Source of the DNA: Nioella sp964229645
Lineage (GTDB): Bacteria; Pseudomonadota; Alphaproteobacteria; Rhodobacterales; Rhodobacteraceae
Assembly (NCBI RefSeq): GCF_964229645.1
Contig: NZ_CAXREX010000163.1
Coordinates: 11,265-75,264, forward strand
Direction: 5' to 3'
Length of the DNA stretch: 64,000 bases
The notes under the pieces were generated by a model, which saw nothing but the letters and a program-made list of their open reading frames with translations, did no database searches and had not been told where the DNA came from. A program made the position numbers and the translations under genes. This document shows, in pieces, positions 33,460 through 41,986 of this stretch (positions are counted from its first letter, which is position 1; every line of letters starts with the position of its first letter).

Positions 33460-34449
33460 ATGGTCACCCTCTTGAATGGCGTTCCCCGCCAGCCGAAGAG
33501 ATTTGTCTTTGTGCTGATGGACCAGTTCACCATGCTCAGCTTCGCTGGCGCGGTCGATGCGCTGCGGATCGCCAACCGGATCGGGGGCGGCAAGCTCTAC
33601 GATATCAAATATGCCGGTGAAGGGGGCGAGGTCGTTGCCTCCAGCGCCAATTGCCGGATCGCGCTGGATCTCGATCTCGATGAACTGGAGCGCGAGGACA
33701 CGGTCATTCTGTGCGGCGGTGTCGATGTGCAGAAGGCCACCTCGAAGCGGCTGATCAACTGGCTGCGGCGTGAGGCTCGCCGGGGTGTGGCCATGGGCGC
33801 GCTCTGCACGGCAGGCTACGCGCTGGCCAAGGCCGGGCTTCTCGATGACCGCCGCGCGACGATCCACTGGGAAAACCAGGACAGCTTTTCCGAGGAATTC
33901 GAAGAAGTCCGCCTGACCAAATCGGTCTTCGTGATAGACGGCAACCGGATGACCACGGCGGGCGGCACGGCGTCGATCGACCTGATGCTGACACTGATTG
34001 CCACGGATCACGGCGAGGAACTGGCCAGCCAGGTTGCCGACCAGATGATCTATACCTCGATCCGCACCGACCAGGATACGCAACGCCTGTCGATCCCGAC
34101 CCGGATCGGCGTGCGTCACCCCAAGCTGAGCCAGGTCATCCGGATGATGGAACAGAACCTCGAAGAGCCGATCAGCCCCTCGATCCTCGCCCAAGAGGTC
34201 GGCATGTCCACGCGACAGCTGGAACGGCTGTTCCGCCGCTATCTCAACCGCAGCCCAAAGCGCTATTACATGGAATTGCGGCTACAGAAGGCGCGCAACC
34301 TGTTGATGCAGACCGACATGAGCGTGATCAACGTGGCGCTGGCCTGCGGATTCGCCTCCCCGTCGCATTTTTCGAAATGCTACCGGGCGCATTACGACAC
34401 CACCCCCTACCGGGAACGTGGAACGCAGGGCGCCAAGGCGCATAGCTGA
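33460..34449 (+). CDS. GlxA-family transcriptional regulator (DJ-1/PfpI-like plus AraC HTH)
   Basis: 329 residues. The N-terminal DJ-1/PfpI amidotransferase-like domain (about 14-180) has FVLMDQFTMLSFAGAVDALRIAN and the elbow ALCTAGYALAKAGLLDDRRATIHW. The C-terminal double HTH of the AraC family (about 225-322) has ILAQEVGMSTRQLERLFRRYL and VALACGFASPSHFSKCYRAHY. Relatives such as GbdR, CdhR and SouR control quaternary-amine and sarcosine catabolism, but the ligand here cannot be told. It may control the divergent DAHP synthase gene only if the 162-bp gap holds a site; that is inference. Its stop is directly followed by the stop of the convergent 88-aa gene. Confidence 0.88.
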   Translation: MVTLLNGVPRQPKRFVFVLMDQFTMLSFAGAVDALRIANRIGGGKLYDIKYAGEGGEVVASSANCRIALDLDLDELEREDTVILCGGVDVQKATSKRLINWLRREARRGVAMGALCTAGYALAKAGLLDDRRATIHWENQDSFSEEFEEVRLTKSVFVIDGNRMTTAGGTASIDLMLTLIATDHGEELASQVADQMIYTSIRTDQDTQRLSIPTRIGVRHPKLSQVIRMMEQNLEEPISPSILAQEVGMSTRQLERLFRRYLNRSPKRYYMELRLQKARNLLMQTDMSVINVALACGFASPSHFSKCYRAHYDTTPYRERGTQGAKAHS

Positions 34450-34716
34450 TCAGGTCTGCCGGGTCCGCCCCATGCGCCCGCCCCTGCGTTTCGCGGCGGG
34501 CGGCCTGTCCAGACCTTCGCGCAGCACGGCACTCATCGGGTGGTCGGGGGCGTCCCTACCGTAGCGCTCGATCAGCGCAGCGATATGGGGCACCGGGTCG
34601 GGGTCTGCGAGGCTCAGCGCCCAATCCATGAAGATCGAACGGCATTCACCATCTGTGATCCCATCGATTCGGTAGGACTCACGGATCAGACCCTTGGGGT
34701 CGCTTGCGTCTTTCAT
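34450..34716 (-). CDS. Conserved-looking hypothetical protein, 88 aa, coupled to glnE
   Basis: A soluble 88-residue protein. Notable segments are SYRIDGITDGECRSIFMDWALSL (helical), DPVPHIAALIERYG, and a basic tail PPAAKRRGGRMGRTRQT that could touch nucleic acid. I do not recognise a named family, though I have an impression of similar proteins in Rhodobacterales. The ATG at 34716 overlaps the glnE TGA by one base (TGATG), so translation follows glnE. That placement hints at a link with nitrogen control; this is inference only. Confidence 0.75.
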   Translation of the reverse strand: MKDASDPKGLIRESYRIDGITDGECRSIFMDWALSLADPDPVPHIAALIERYGRDAPDHPMSAVLREGLDRPPAAKRRGGRMGRTRQT

Positions 34717-37511
34717 CACGGCTGCTCCAGTTGCGGCGGGGTCGCCAGGGCCGTGTCGATGATAGCCGCGCATTGGGCGCGCAGGCTCTCCGATTTTGCG
34801 GCCAGATCGGCACTGTCTGCGACATCGGCCTCACGCGCGATGAACGCACGCCCGCCTTGCCCGATCTCTTCGAGGTCCAGCCTGCGATCGGTCAGAAGGC
34901 GCGTGGCGTGGTTGAGCCGCCCGTAAAGGTGATGCGCATTGGCCAGAACGCGCGCGTCGTCCGGTCCGATCCAGCCAAGCGATACGCCCGATTCCAGTTG
35001 CCCCGTCACATCACGCGCGGGCACCCCCGCGATGAGGGCGGCGGTTTCGGCCAAAAGCTCGATATCCTTCATCCGCCCCGGCCCCTCCTTGGCATCCAGA
35101 CCCTCGCCCACGCGGCCCGCCGCGGCCAGTCTGTCGCGCATGTCCTGTGCATCGGCCACGACTTTCGCGGGGTCGCGCGATGTGGTCAGCACGTCCATGC
35201 GGATGGCCTCGACATCCGACATGAGGCTGGCATCGCCCGCCACGGGGCGCGCGCGCGTCAGGGCCAGGTGTTCCCAGGTCCAGGCTTCGGTCATCTGGTA
35301 ATGACGGAAGCTTTCCAGCGAGGTCGCAACAGGACCCTGCCGGCCCGATGGCCGCAGTCGCATATCGACATCGTAAAGCTTGCCCTCGCCCGTGGGGGCC
35401 GTCAGCGCGGTGATCAGCGTCTTGGTGGCCTTGGCAAACCAGCCGCGCGGGTCGAGCGGACGCGGCCCGTCGGTAAAGTCGGTATCACCGGGATCGTAGA
35501 TGACCAGCAGATCGAGATCGGAGCCCGCCGTGAGCCGCCCGGCCCCAAGGCTGCCCATGGCCACGACCGCTCCGCCGCGCCCCGGTGCGGGGCCGTGGCG
35601 ACGCGCGGCTTCAGCGCAGACACGCGGCCAGAGCGCAGACAGGATCACCTCGGCCAGCATCGAGTATTCCGCACCGGCCTCCTCGGCATGGATCAGGCCG
35701 CGCAAATGATGCACGCCCACGCGGAAATGCCATTCCTTCAGCCAGCGGCGCGCGGCATTGAGAACGCCTTCGTAGTCGAGCCCGTCAAGTTCGGCCTCCA
35801 GATGCGCATCTAGATGCGCCCGATCAGGCCAACCGGCAAAGAAATCGCCCCCGATCACCGCGTCGAGAACGCCAGAGTTGCGAGACAGGTAGCGCGACAG
35901 CCCCGGAGCCGTGCCGCAGATATCGACGATCAAGTCCACCAGGGGCGGATTGGCCTGAAATAGTGAGAAGAGTTGAACACCAGCCGGTAAGCCCTTGAGA
36001 AACCCATCAAAATTCCCAAGCGCCTCTTCCGGGCGGGCGGTGGCGGCGAACCGGGCGAGCAGATCGGGCTTCAACCGCGCGAAGATGGCCTGCCCACGGG
36101 CCGAGCGCAGGGCCGGGTAGCCGGGCCAACGGGCAACGATTTCTTCCGCCTTTTCCGAGAGTTGCGGGGCCTCGGTGGCAGTTTCCTCGGGCTTGAAGAA
36201 CGGCTCGCACAGGGCCTCGACCTCGACCAGCCGCCCCCGGAGATCGGCGCGAAACGCCTTCACGTCGCTTTCGCCGCAGAAATGGGCCAGCCGCTCGATC
36301 CCCTCTGGCGCATTCGGCAGGGCATGGGTCTGGGCATCGTTGATCATCTGCACCCGGTGCTCGATCTCCCTGTGCAGGCGGTAGTGCCGGATCAGCTTCT
36401 CTGCCGTCTCGCCCGCAATCCAGCCTTTATGTGCAAGCACGTCGAGCGCGGGCACCGTGCCCCGGCACCGCAGGTCAGGGTCGCGACCGCCAGAGACGAT
36501 CTGGCGGGTCTGGGCGAAGAACTCGATTTCGCGGATGCCACCCGCGCCGAGCTTCATGTTATGCCCTTCCAGCGTGATCGGGCCGTGCAAGCCTTTGTGA
36601 CGCCTTATCTTTTCCCGCATCTCGTGGGTATCTTGTATGGCCGCGAAATCCAGGTGCTTGCGCCAGACGAAGGGGGTGAGCGTATCCAGGAACCGTTCAC
36701 CCGCCTTGATGTCGCCCGCGCAGGCGCGCGCCTTGATATAGGCCGCGCGTTCCCAGTTGCGGCCTTCGGCCTCGTAGTAGCGTTCTGCCGCCGCCATCGA
36801 GATGCAGACCGGGGTGACAGAGGCATCGGGCCGCAGGCGCAGATCGGTTCGGAAAACATATCCATCCCCGGTCACATCCGACAGGGCCGCCGCCATGCGG
36901 CGCGTGACCTTGATGAAACTCGCCCGCGCGTCCATTTCATCGCCCGGTTCATAGCGCGTTTCATCGAAAAGCATGATGAGGTCGATGTCGGAGGAATAGT
37001 TCAGCTCGCCCGCACCCATCTTGCCCATGGCAAGCGCCACCATGCCTGCGCCGGTGGCCGCATCCTCTTCGGTCGCGCCGGGAATCTTGCCGCGCCGGAT
37101 TTCCGCACCCACGAGTTCACGCAGGGCCACGTCCACCGCCGCATCGGCGAAGTCGGTCAACAGCCCCGTGACCTTTTCCAGCGGCCAGACGCCGCCGAGG
37201 TCAGCCAGGGCCGCGTAAAGCGCCACGCGCCGCTTGAGCCGTCTCAGCCCCGGTGCCAGATCGGCGAGGGCCACGCTGCCCGTATCCAGCAAGAGCCCCC
37301 GGCGCACCTCGTCGGGATCCATCGTTAGGGCCTCGGTGATCCAGTCGCGCTCTTTTCCCATGAGGGACAGCAGATAGGGGCTGCATCCCCCTGTTCCCTC
37401 AATGAGCGGGCGCAAGTCCGGGGCAATCCCGGGCAGATGCGCCAGGGCATCGGCGCCCCTGTCGCGGTCGTGGGGAATGGGATGGCGGGTCAGGTGCGAA
37501 GCGAAGCTCAT
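34716..37511 (-). CDS. glnE: Bifunctional glutamine synthetase adenylyltransferase/deadenylylase
   Basis: GlnE adenylylates and deadenylylates glutamine synthetase in response to PII and glutamine. The 931-residue protein has two nucleotidyltransferase domains. The N-terminal one has GAGELNYSSDIDLIMLFD with the metal-binding DxD, and the C-terminal one has GAGRLTAGSDLDLLVIYD. Each is followed by helical GlnD_UR_UTase-like segments (for example GPITLEGHNMKLGAGGIREIEFFAQ and EGPGRMKDIELLAETAAL). Its length is close to the E. coli enzyme. It is divergent from the ybaK-like gene by 93 bp and its stop overlaps the 88-aa gene. No glnA or glnB is in the window. Confidence 0.96.
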   Translation of the reverse strand: MSFASHLTRHPIPHDRDRGADALAHLPGIAPDLRPLIEGTGGCSPYLLSLMGKERDWITEALTMDPDEVRRGLLLDTGSVALADLAPGLRRLKRRVALYAALADLGGVWPLEKVTGLLTDFADAAVDVALRELVGAEIRRGKIPGATEEDAATGAGMVALAMGKMGAGELNYSSDIDLIMLFDETRYEPGDEMDARASFIKVTRRMAAALSDVTGDGYVFRTDLRLRPDASVTPVCISMAAAERYYEAEGRNWERAAYIKARACAGDIKAGERFLDTLTPFVWRKHLDFAAIQDTHEMREKIRRHKGLHGPITLEGHNMKLGAGGIREIEFFAQTRQIVSGGRDPDLRCRGTVPALDVLAHKGWIAGETAEKLIRHYRLHREIEHRVQMINDAQTHALPNAPEGIERLAHFCGESDVKAFRADLRGRLVEVEALCEPFFKPEETATEAPQLSEKAEEIVARWPGYPALRSARGQAIFARLKPDLLARFAATARPEEALGNFDGFLKGLPAGVQLFSLFQANPPLVDLIVDICGTAPGLSRYLSRNSGVLDAVIGGDFFAGWPDRAHLDAHLEAELDGLDYEGVLNAARRWLKEWHFRVGVHHLRGLIHAEEAGAEYSMLAEVILSALWPRVCAEAARRHGPAPGRGGAVVAMGSLGAGRLTAGSDLDLLVIYDPGDTDFTDGPRPLDPRGWFAKATKTLITALTAPTGEGKLYDVDMRLRPSGRQGPVATSLESFRHYQMTEAWTWEHLALTRARPVAGDASLMSDVEAIRMDVLTTSRDPAKVVADAQDMRDRLAAAGRVGEGLDAKEGPGRMKDIELLAETAALIAGVPARDVTGQLESGVSLGWIGPDDARVLANAHHLYGRLNHATRLLTDRRLDLEEIGQGGRAFIAREADVADSADLAAKSESLRAQCAAIIDTALATPPQLEQP

Positions 37512-37604
37512 GCATCAAGTGATGGCGGGCGGCATGGGCAAGGTCAATTGCTTGCGCGTCGCAGGGGAAGCAGGCAACAAGGGTCCCAGAACGGGAGACA
37601 AGAC

Positions 37605-38078
37605 ATGAGCAAGAGCCTCAAGCGCGTTATCCGGGCCCTCGAAGAGGCTGGGCTACCCGCTGATGTGATGGAGATGGACGGCAGCACTCGGACGGCCGTT
37701 GAAGCGGCCGATCAGGCGGGCTGCGAGATCGACCAGATCTGCAAATCGGTGATCTTTCGCGGCGAAACCAGCGGCGAGGCGGTTCTGTTCATCACTGCAG
37801 GCGGCAACCAGGTGGATGCGGGCAAGGCCAGCGCGCTGGCGGGCGAGGCGCTTGGCAAGGCCGATGCGGGCCTCATCCGTGCGCAGACGGGGTTTGCCAT
37901 CGGCGGTGTATCGCCCGTGGGTCATATAAACCCGATCCGGGCCTGGTTCGACCCGCGCCTGTCGGATTTCGAGAAGGTCTACGCCGCGGCGGGCACGCCC
38001 CGCCACATCGTGCCTGTCGCCCCGGCCGACATCCTGCGCCTGACGGGGGCCAAGGTGGCGGAGTTCACGACCGACTGA
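37605..38078 (+). CDS. YbaK/EbsC-family aminoacyl-tRNA deacylase
   Basis: A 157-residue YbaK-fold protein that probably hydrolyses mischarged tRNA, such as Cys-tRNA(Pro), in trans. Key blocks are EMDGSTRTAVEAADQAGCEIDQICKSVIF with the conserved lysine, FITAGGNQVD, and the GFAIGGVSPVGH loop. Substrate identity within the family (YbaK, ProX, or others) cannot be decided. GGGAG lies 7 nt before the ATG at 37605; the open frame upstream is antisense to glnE. It converges with lpxB, with 14 bp between the stops. Confidence 0.9.
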   Translation: MSKSLKRVIRALEEAGLPADVMEMDGSTRTAVEAADQAGCEIDQICKSVIFRGETSGEAVLFITAGGNQVDAGKASALAGEALGKADAGLIRAQTGFAIGGVSPVGHINPIRAWFDPRLSDFEKVYAAAGTPRHIVPVAPADILRLTGAKVAEFTTD

Positions 38079-38092
38079 CCAGGGCCAGCCCG

Positions 38093-39262
38093 TCAGAGAT
38101 GCGCCAGGACCGAGCGTGCCGCGCGCAGGCCCGGCTGCTCGCCCCCGGCCCCGATCCGATCCATCGTCACGGCCATCGCGTCCAGCTGAGCGGCGCGCGC
38201 GCCTTGGTCCGTCAGCAAGCGTTCCAGCGCAGGGACAATCTTGTCGGCCTTGCAGTCCGGTGACAGGAAATCGGGTACATGGCGGGTATCAGAGACGAGG
38301 TTGACCAGCGTGACCGTATCAATCAGCGCAGCCCGCTTCATCAGGAAGAAGGACAGGCGGTTCATGTCGTAGGCCACGACCATCGGCGTGGCATTGGCCG
38401 CCAGTTCCAGCGACACGGTGCCCGAGGCCGCCAGCGCCACATCCGCCGCCCTGAAGGCCGCGCGCTTGTCGGCAATGTGGCTTTCGGGCGCTTCGGTGGG
38501 ATCTAGAAGGATGGGCCGAACAGGCCAGCCTGCCACGGCTTCCCGCAGGATCAGAGCCACGTGGGCCACCGTTGGCAACACCGCCTGAAGCCCCGGCACG
38601 CGCGCGGAAAGACCAGCCAGAACCTCACCGAAGACAGGCGCAAGGCGCGCAATCTCGCTGCGGCGCGACCCGGGCAACATCAGCAGAAGCGGGGCATCGG
38701 GGGCAATGTCATAGCGGGCGCGGAAATCCGCAGCCTCGGCTTCGCTCGCCACCGGTTCGCCTACCACCGGATGACCCACGAAATCGCAGGTCATGCCCGC
38801 GGCTTCCATGTAGGGTGGCTCGAAGGGCAGCAGAGCCAGGACGTGGTCTATGGATCGTGCCATCCTGGTCGCGCGGCCCGGGCGCCACGCCCAGACCGAG
38901 GGGGCCACGTAGTGCATGGTGCGGATATGGGGCGCGGTTTCGCGCACCTGCCGTGCCACGCGCAGGCAGAAATCGGGGCTGTCGATGGTCACAAGCGCAT
39001 CGGGGTTCAAGGCAATGACCGCCTCGGCCGCCTGACGCTTGCGCGCAAAGAGGTGGCGCAGCTTGGGCAGCACTTCGGCCAGCCCCATGACCGACAGTTC
39101 CTCCATCGGAAAGATGCTTTCCAGCCCCTCGGCCTTCATCAACGGCCCGCCGATCCCGTGAAAGATCACATCGGGGTTCAACGTCTTCACCCCTGCCATC
39201 AGCGCCGCCCCGAGCCGGTCGCCCGACGGTTCCCCGGCGATGAGGAAGAGGCTGAGCGTCAT
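38093..39262 (-). CDS. lpxB: Lipid-A-disaccharide synthase
   Basis: LpxB joins lipid X to UDP-2,3-diacylglucosamine, forming the lipid A disaccharide at the inner membrane. The 389-residue GT19 enzyme starts with IAGEPSGDRLGA and has FHGIGGPLMKAEG, IDSPDFCLRVA, HYVAPSVWAWRPGRA, LLPFEPPYM and LPGSRRSEI, all family blocks. The C-terminal VALAASGTVSLELAANATPMVVAYDMN is the nucleotide-sugar site. The ATG overlaps the lpxI stop by 4 nt. It is the last gene of the envelope cluster. Confidence 0.97.
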   Translation of the reverse strand: MTLSLFLIAGEPSGDRLGAALMAGVKTLNPDVIFHGIGGPLMKAEGLESIFPMEELSVMGLAEVLPKLRHLFARKRQAAEAVIALNPDALVTIDSPDFCLRVARQVRETAPHIRTMHYVAPSVWAWRPGRATRMARSIDHVLALLPFEPPYMEAAGMTCDFVGHPVVGEPVASEAEAADFRARYDIAPDAPLLLMLPGSRRSEIARLAPVFGEVLAGLSARVPGLQAVLPTVAHVALILREAVAGWPVRPILLDPTEAPESHIADKRAAFRAADVALAASGTVSLELAANATPMVVAYDMNRLSFFLMKRAALIDTVTLVNLVSDTRHVPDFLSPDCKADKIVPALERLLTDQGARAAQLDAMAVTMDRIGAGGEQPGLRAARSVLAHL

Positions 39263-40041
39263 GGCGCGGCCCAGAGCGTGATGCCCGCGGCCTCGCAGGC
39301 GTCGAGCGTGGCCTCACGATCCAGGATCAGCACTCCGCCAGCCCCGATCTCGATGCCAGACAGTCCGGCCTCGGCGGCCTTCATGATCGTCGCGGGGCCG
39401 ATCACGGGCGTGTCCATGCGCAGGTCCTGGCCGGGCTTGGGCCGCTTGACCAGCACCCCGCCCGAGCCCGGCAGCGATACCCCGACGAAGCGCAGCATCG
39501 CGTCGGTGCCTTGCAGGGTCTCGATCCCGATCACCTGCCCCTTCGCGGCGATGGCACCCTGCCCCACATCGAGCGGTCCGAGCGCCTCCAGAACCGCACG
39601 CGCGCGCGCGGCATCGCGTGTTTGCGCGTCGGTCGGGTTTCCGCAGATCGGGCCTTCGGAGGCGGCTAGATCGGGCCGCAGGTCGAGCGCCCCCAGAACC
39701 TTGAAGCCCTGTTCCTCGAAAATCTCAGCAACGGTGCGCAGCAATGCGTCATCGCCCTGCATCATCGCGCCCGCCACGCGCGGCATCAGCGCCATGGTCT
39801 CGGCATCCATCAAAGAGGGATCGAAGGCCGGACGGCTAAGGGCCCCGGCGAAGGCCAGTTCCGCAATCCCTGCCGCCTTGAGGTCGGCAAAGAGCGTGCC
39901 TAGCCGTTCAAAGCGGGCCTCGATGACCGGCGTCTCCAGCGGATCGCTGTCAACACCGGCCAGCCGCACCAGATGGGCGGGCCCGGCCTGCAGCAACAGC
40001 CCCGGCAAACGCCCCGATCCGGCAATGATCGCGCGCGCCAT
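39259..40041 (-). CDS. lpxI: UDP-2,3-diacylglucosamine diphosphatase LpxI
   Basis: LpxI hydrolyses UDP-2,3-diacylglucosamine to lipid X and UMP and replaces LpxH in many alphaproteobacteria. The 260-residue protein has the DUF1009 layout: GSGRLPGLL at the start, ELAFAGALSRPAF, GIETLQGTDAMLRF, and LRMDTPVIGP, whose aspartate matches the catalytic position described for Caulobacter LpxI. The gene lies between lpxA (4-nt gap) and lpxB (4-nt overlap), so the three steps are made together. Confidence 0.96.
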   Translation of the reverse strand: MARAIIAGSGRLPGLLLQAGPAHLVRLAGVDSDPLETPVIEARFERLGTLFADLKAAGIAELAFAGALSRPAFDPSLMDAETMALMPRVAGAMMQGDDALLRTVAEIFEEQGFKVLGALDLRPDLAASEGPICGNPTDAQTRDAARARAVLEALGPLDVGQGAIAAKGQVIGIETLQGTDAMLRFVGVSLPGSGGVLVKRPKPGQDLRMDTPVIGPATIMKAAEAGLSGIEIGAGGVLILDREATLDACEAAGITLWAAP

Positions 40042-40045
40042 CGGC

Positions 40046-40855
40046 TTAGCCCGGGGTCAGGAAAGACCGGTCGGTCTCGCCCATGATGAAAGTGACGATC
40101 TGCTGCACATGATCGGAATCGGGGCTTTCTTCGGACAGGCGCCGGGCGCGGTCCATGAAGGTGCCCTCGCCCTGAGCCAGCTGCTGAAAGGCCGCGCGCA
40201 GCGCGGTGATCTCGGCCCGGTCGACACCGCGCCGCTTGAGACCCACCAGGTTCAGCCCATCGAGCTGCCCGCGCGGCCCCTGCACCAGCCCGTGCGGGAT
40301 CACGTCATTGGTCACCATGGACAACGCGCCGATGATGGCGCCTTGGCCGATGCGCACCCATTGGTGGATTCCGCAGAGCCCGCCGATGATCACGTCATCC
40401 TCGATGACGCAGTGCCCGGCCACGGCGGCGGAATTGACCACGATCACCCGGTCGCCGACCTGGGCATCATGTGCGATATGACACCCGGCCATGAACAACC
40501 CGTCATCGCCTATTCGGGTTACACCACCCCCGCCCTCGGTGCCGCAGTTCATTGTGACATGTTCGCGGATACGGTTACGCTTGCCGATCACGAGGCGCGA
40601 CTTTTCTCCCCGAAATTTCAGGTCCTGGGGAATCTCGCCGATGACGGCGAAGGAAAAGATCGTGGTTTCATCCCCGATCTCGGTCCGCCCGGTCACGACC
40701 GCATGGGGCTTGAGCACCACGCCGCGCCCAAGCACGACCTCGGGGCCAACCACGCAGAAAGGCCCGATCTTGCAATCGGGGCCGATCACGGCCCCTGGTT
40801 CGATCACCGCCGATCCGTGGATCTCGGCGCTGGCATCAATGGCCATTTGGCTCAC
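40046..40855 (-). CDS. lpxA: UDP-N-acetylglucosamine acyltransferase
   Basis: LpxA transfers a 3-hydroxyacyl chain from ACP to UDP-GlcNAc, the first step of lipid A synthesis. The 269-residue protein has left-handed beta-helix hexapeptide repeats (IEPGAVIG, IGPFCVVG, LGRGVVLK, IGDETTIF), the catalytic histidine in AGCHIAHDAQVGD and the GLCGIHQWVRIGQGAIIGA block. The C-terminal helical part follows. The ATG overlaps the fabZ stop by 4 nt. Confidence 0.97.
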   Translation of the reverse strand: MSQMAIDASAEIHGSAVIEPGAVIGPDCKIGPFCVVGPEVVLGRGVVLKPHAVVTGRTEIGDETTIFSFAVIGEIPQDLKFRGEKSRLVIGKRNRIREHVTMNCGTEGGGGVTRIGDDGLFMAGCHIAHDAQVGDRVIVVNSAAVAGHCVIEDDVIIGGLCGIHQWVRIGQGAIIGALSMVTNDVIPHGLVQGPRGQLDGLNLVGLKRRGVDRAEITALRAAFQQLAQGEGTFMDRARRLSEESPDSDHVQQIVTFIMGETDRSFLTPG

Positions 40856-41322
40856 TCCTCGGCGGGCAGGTCCATCATCGCGGTAAACTCGGCCTCACAG
40901 GCCAGTTCGCCTTCCACCTCGGCGCGACCCGAGAATTTCCACACCTTGCCACCGGGCTTGCCGCGAAGCGCGGTCACATGCAGTTCCAGCACGTCACCCG
41001 GCCCCACCTTGCGGCGGAACTTCACCCCGTCGATGCCCATGAAGTAGACCAGCAGGTTCTTGTCGGCCAGGTCGGCCGACACGCCCACCATGATGGCTGC
41101 GGTCTGGGCCATGGCCTCGACGATCGTCACCCCGGGCATCACCGGCACGCCGGGGAAATGGCCCTGGAAATGCGGCTCGTTCATGGTGACGTTCTTGATG
41201 CCCACGGCGCTCTTGAACGGAACGATATCGCGCACCTTGTCGACCAGAAGGAACGGGTAGCGGTGCGGGATGAGCCGTTGGATCAGCTCGATATCGGCGG
41301 TGGTGGGCGTTTCAGCCGTCAT
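40852..41322 (-). CDS. fabZ: 3-hydroxyacyl-ACP dehydratase
   Basis: FabZ dehydrates 3-hydroxyacyl-ACP in fatty-acid elongation and competes with LpxA for the substrate. The 156-residue hotdog protein has HRYPFLLVDKV, the catalytic His in HFQGHFPGVPVMPGV, and the catalytic Glu in TIVEAMAQTAA, ending with AEVEGELACEAEFTAMM. It sits between skp (66 bp upstream) and lpxA. lpxD, usual in this interval in other proteobacteria, is missing. Confidence 0.97.
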   Translation of the reverse strand: MTAETPTTADIELIQRLIPHRYPFLLVDKVRDIVPFKSAVGIKNVTMNEPHFQGHFPGVPVMPGVTIVEAMAQTAAIMVGVSADLADKNLLVYFMGIDGVKFRRKVGPGDVLELHVTALRGKPGGKVWKFSGRAEVEGELACEAEFTAMMDLPAEE

Positions 41323-41388
41323 GGGCAGCGGTCCTTCTTGTAATCCGCAATCGGGATAGCAACTCGGGCCCTGTCGGACAAGCGGCGG

Positions 41389-41979
41389 TTACGGGGCCGA
41401 CTGGCCGAGCTGTTCGAGAATGGGCCGGTCTCCGCCGTCACCGAGCAGCGCGTCGATCCGCTCCAGCGCCGCTTCGGTGATATCCGCGCCTTCGGCGGCA
41501 TAGAGCACCACGCGGGAATCGATGACGGCAGAAGCACCACGGTCCTGCAACAGCTCGCGCAGGATCGGTGTCGTCAGTTCGATGAACGCCTGCCGGGCCC
41601 GGTCGGCCAGCGCCGTCAGCGTGCGCAACCTGGCAGATTGGGCGGCTCGGATTTCCTCGACCCTCTGGTCGAATTCATCTGCCAGGGGGCGAAATTCCTC
41701 GGCGCTCATGGTGGCGCGCATCTCGGTCAACTGGCGCTCTTCTTCCAAAAGCGCGGTCTCGATTTCGCGGTTCTCGGCGGCAAGCTCGGCGGAAGCGGCT
41801 TCCAGTTCCTGCTGGACGCGCTGGCCGAAGAGCGATTCCGCGAACACACGCTCCTGGTTGAGAATGACGACACCCGGCCCGTCGAGCTGGCCAAAGGAGA
41901 GCGGCTGAGCCCCGGCGGCCACCGTGGTCAGGCCAAGGGCCAGAACCAGAGCGGCGGCACGCCGGACGCAGAGCATCAT
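41389..41979 (-). CDS. skp: Skp/OmpH-family periplasmic chaperone
   Basis: 196 residues with a signal peptide (MMLCVRRAAALVLALGLTTVAAGA) and a long helical hairpin rich in Ala, Glu and Arg (about 50-150: QQELEAASAELAAENREIETALLEEERQLTEMRATM and after), as in the Skp tentacles. A VVILNQERVFAES strand and a C-terminal IDSRVVLYAAEGADIT strand form the trimerisation core. Skp keeps unfolded outer-membrane proteins soluble on the way to BamA. Two ATGs in tandem (41979 and 41976) are possible starts. It lies 7 bp after bamA. Confidence 0.9.
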   Translation of the reverse strand: MMLCVRRAAALVLALGLTTVAAGAQPLSFGQLDGPGVVILNQERVFAESLFGQRVQQELEAASAELAAENREIETALLEEERQLTEMRATMSAEEFRPLADEFDQRVEEIRAAQSARLRTLTALADRARQAFIELTTPILRELLQDRGASAVIDSRVVLYAAEGADITEAALERIDALLGDGGDRPILEQLGQSAP

Positions 41980-41986
41980 GGATCCG

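Noticed and set aside
36162..37328. 388-codon plus-strand frame opposite glnE
   Set aside because: Antisense shadow of glnE.
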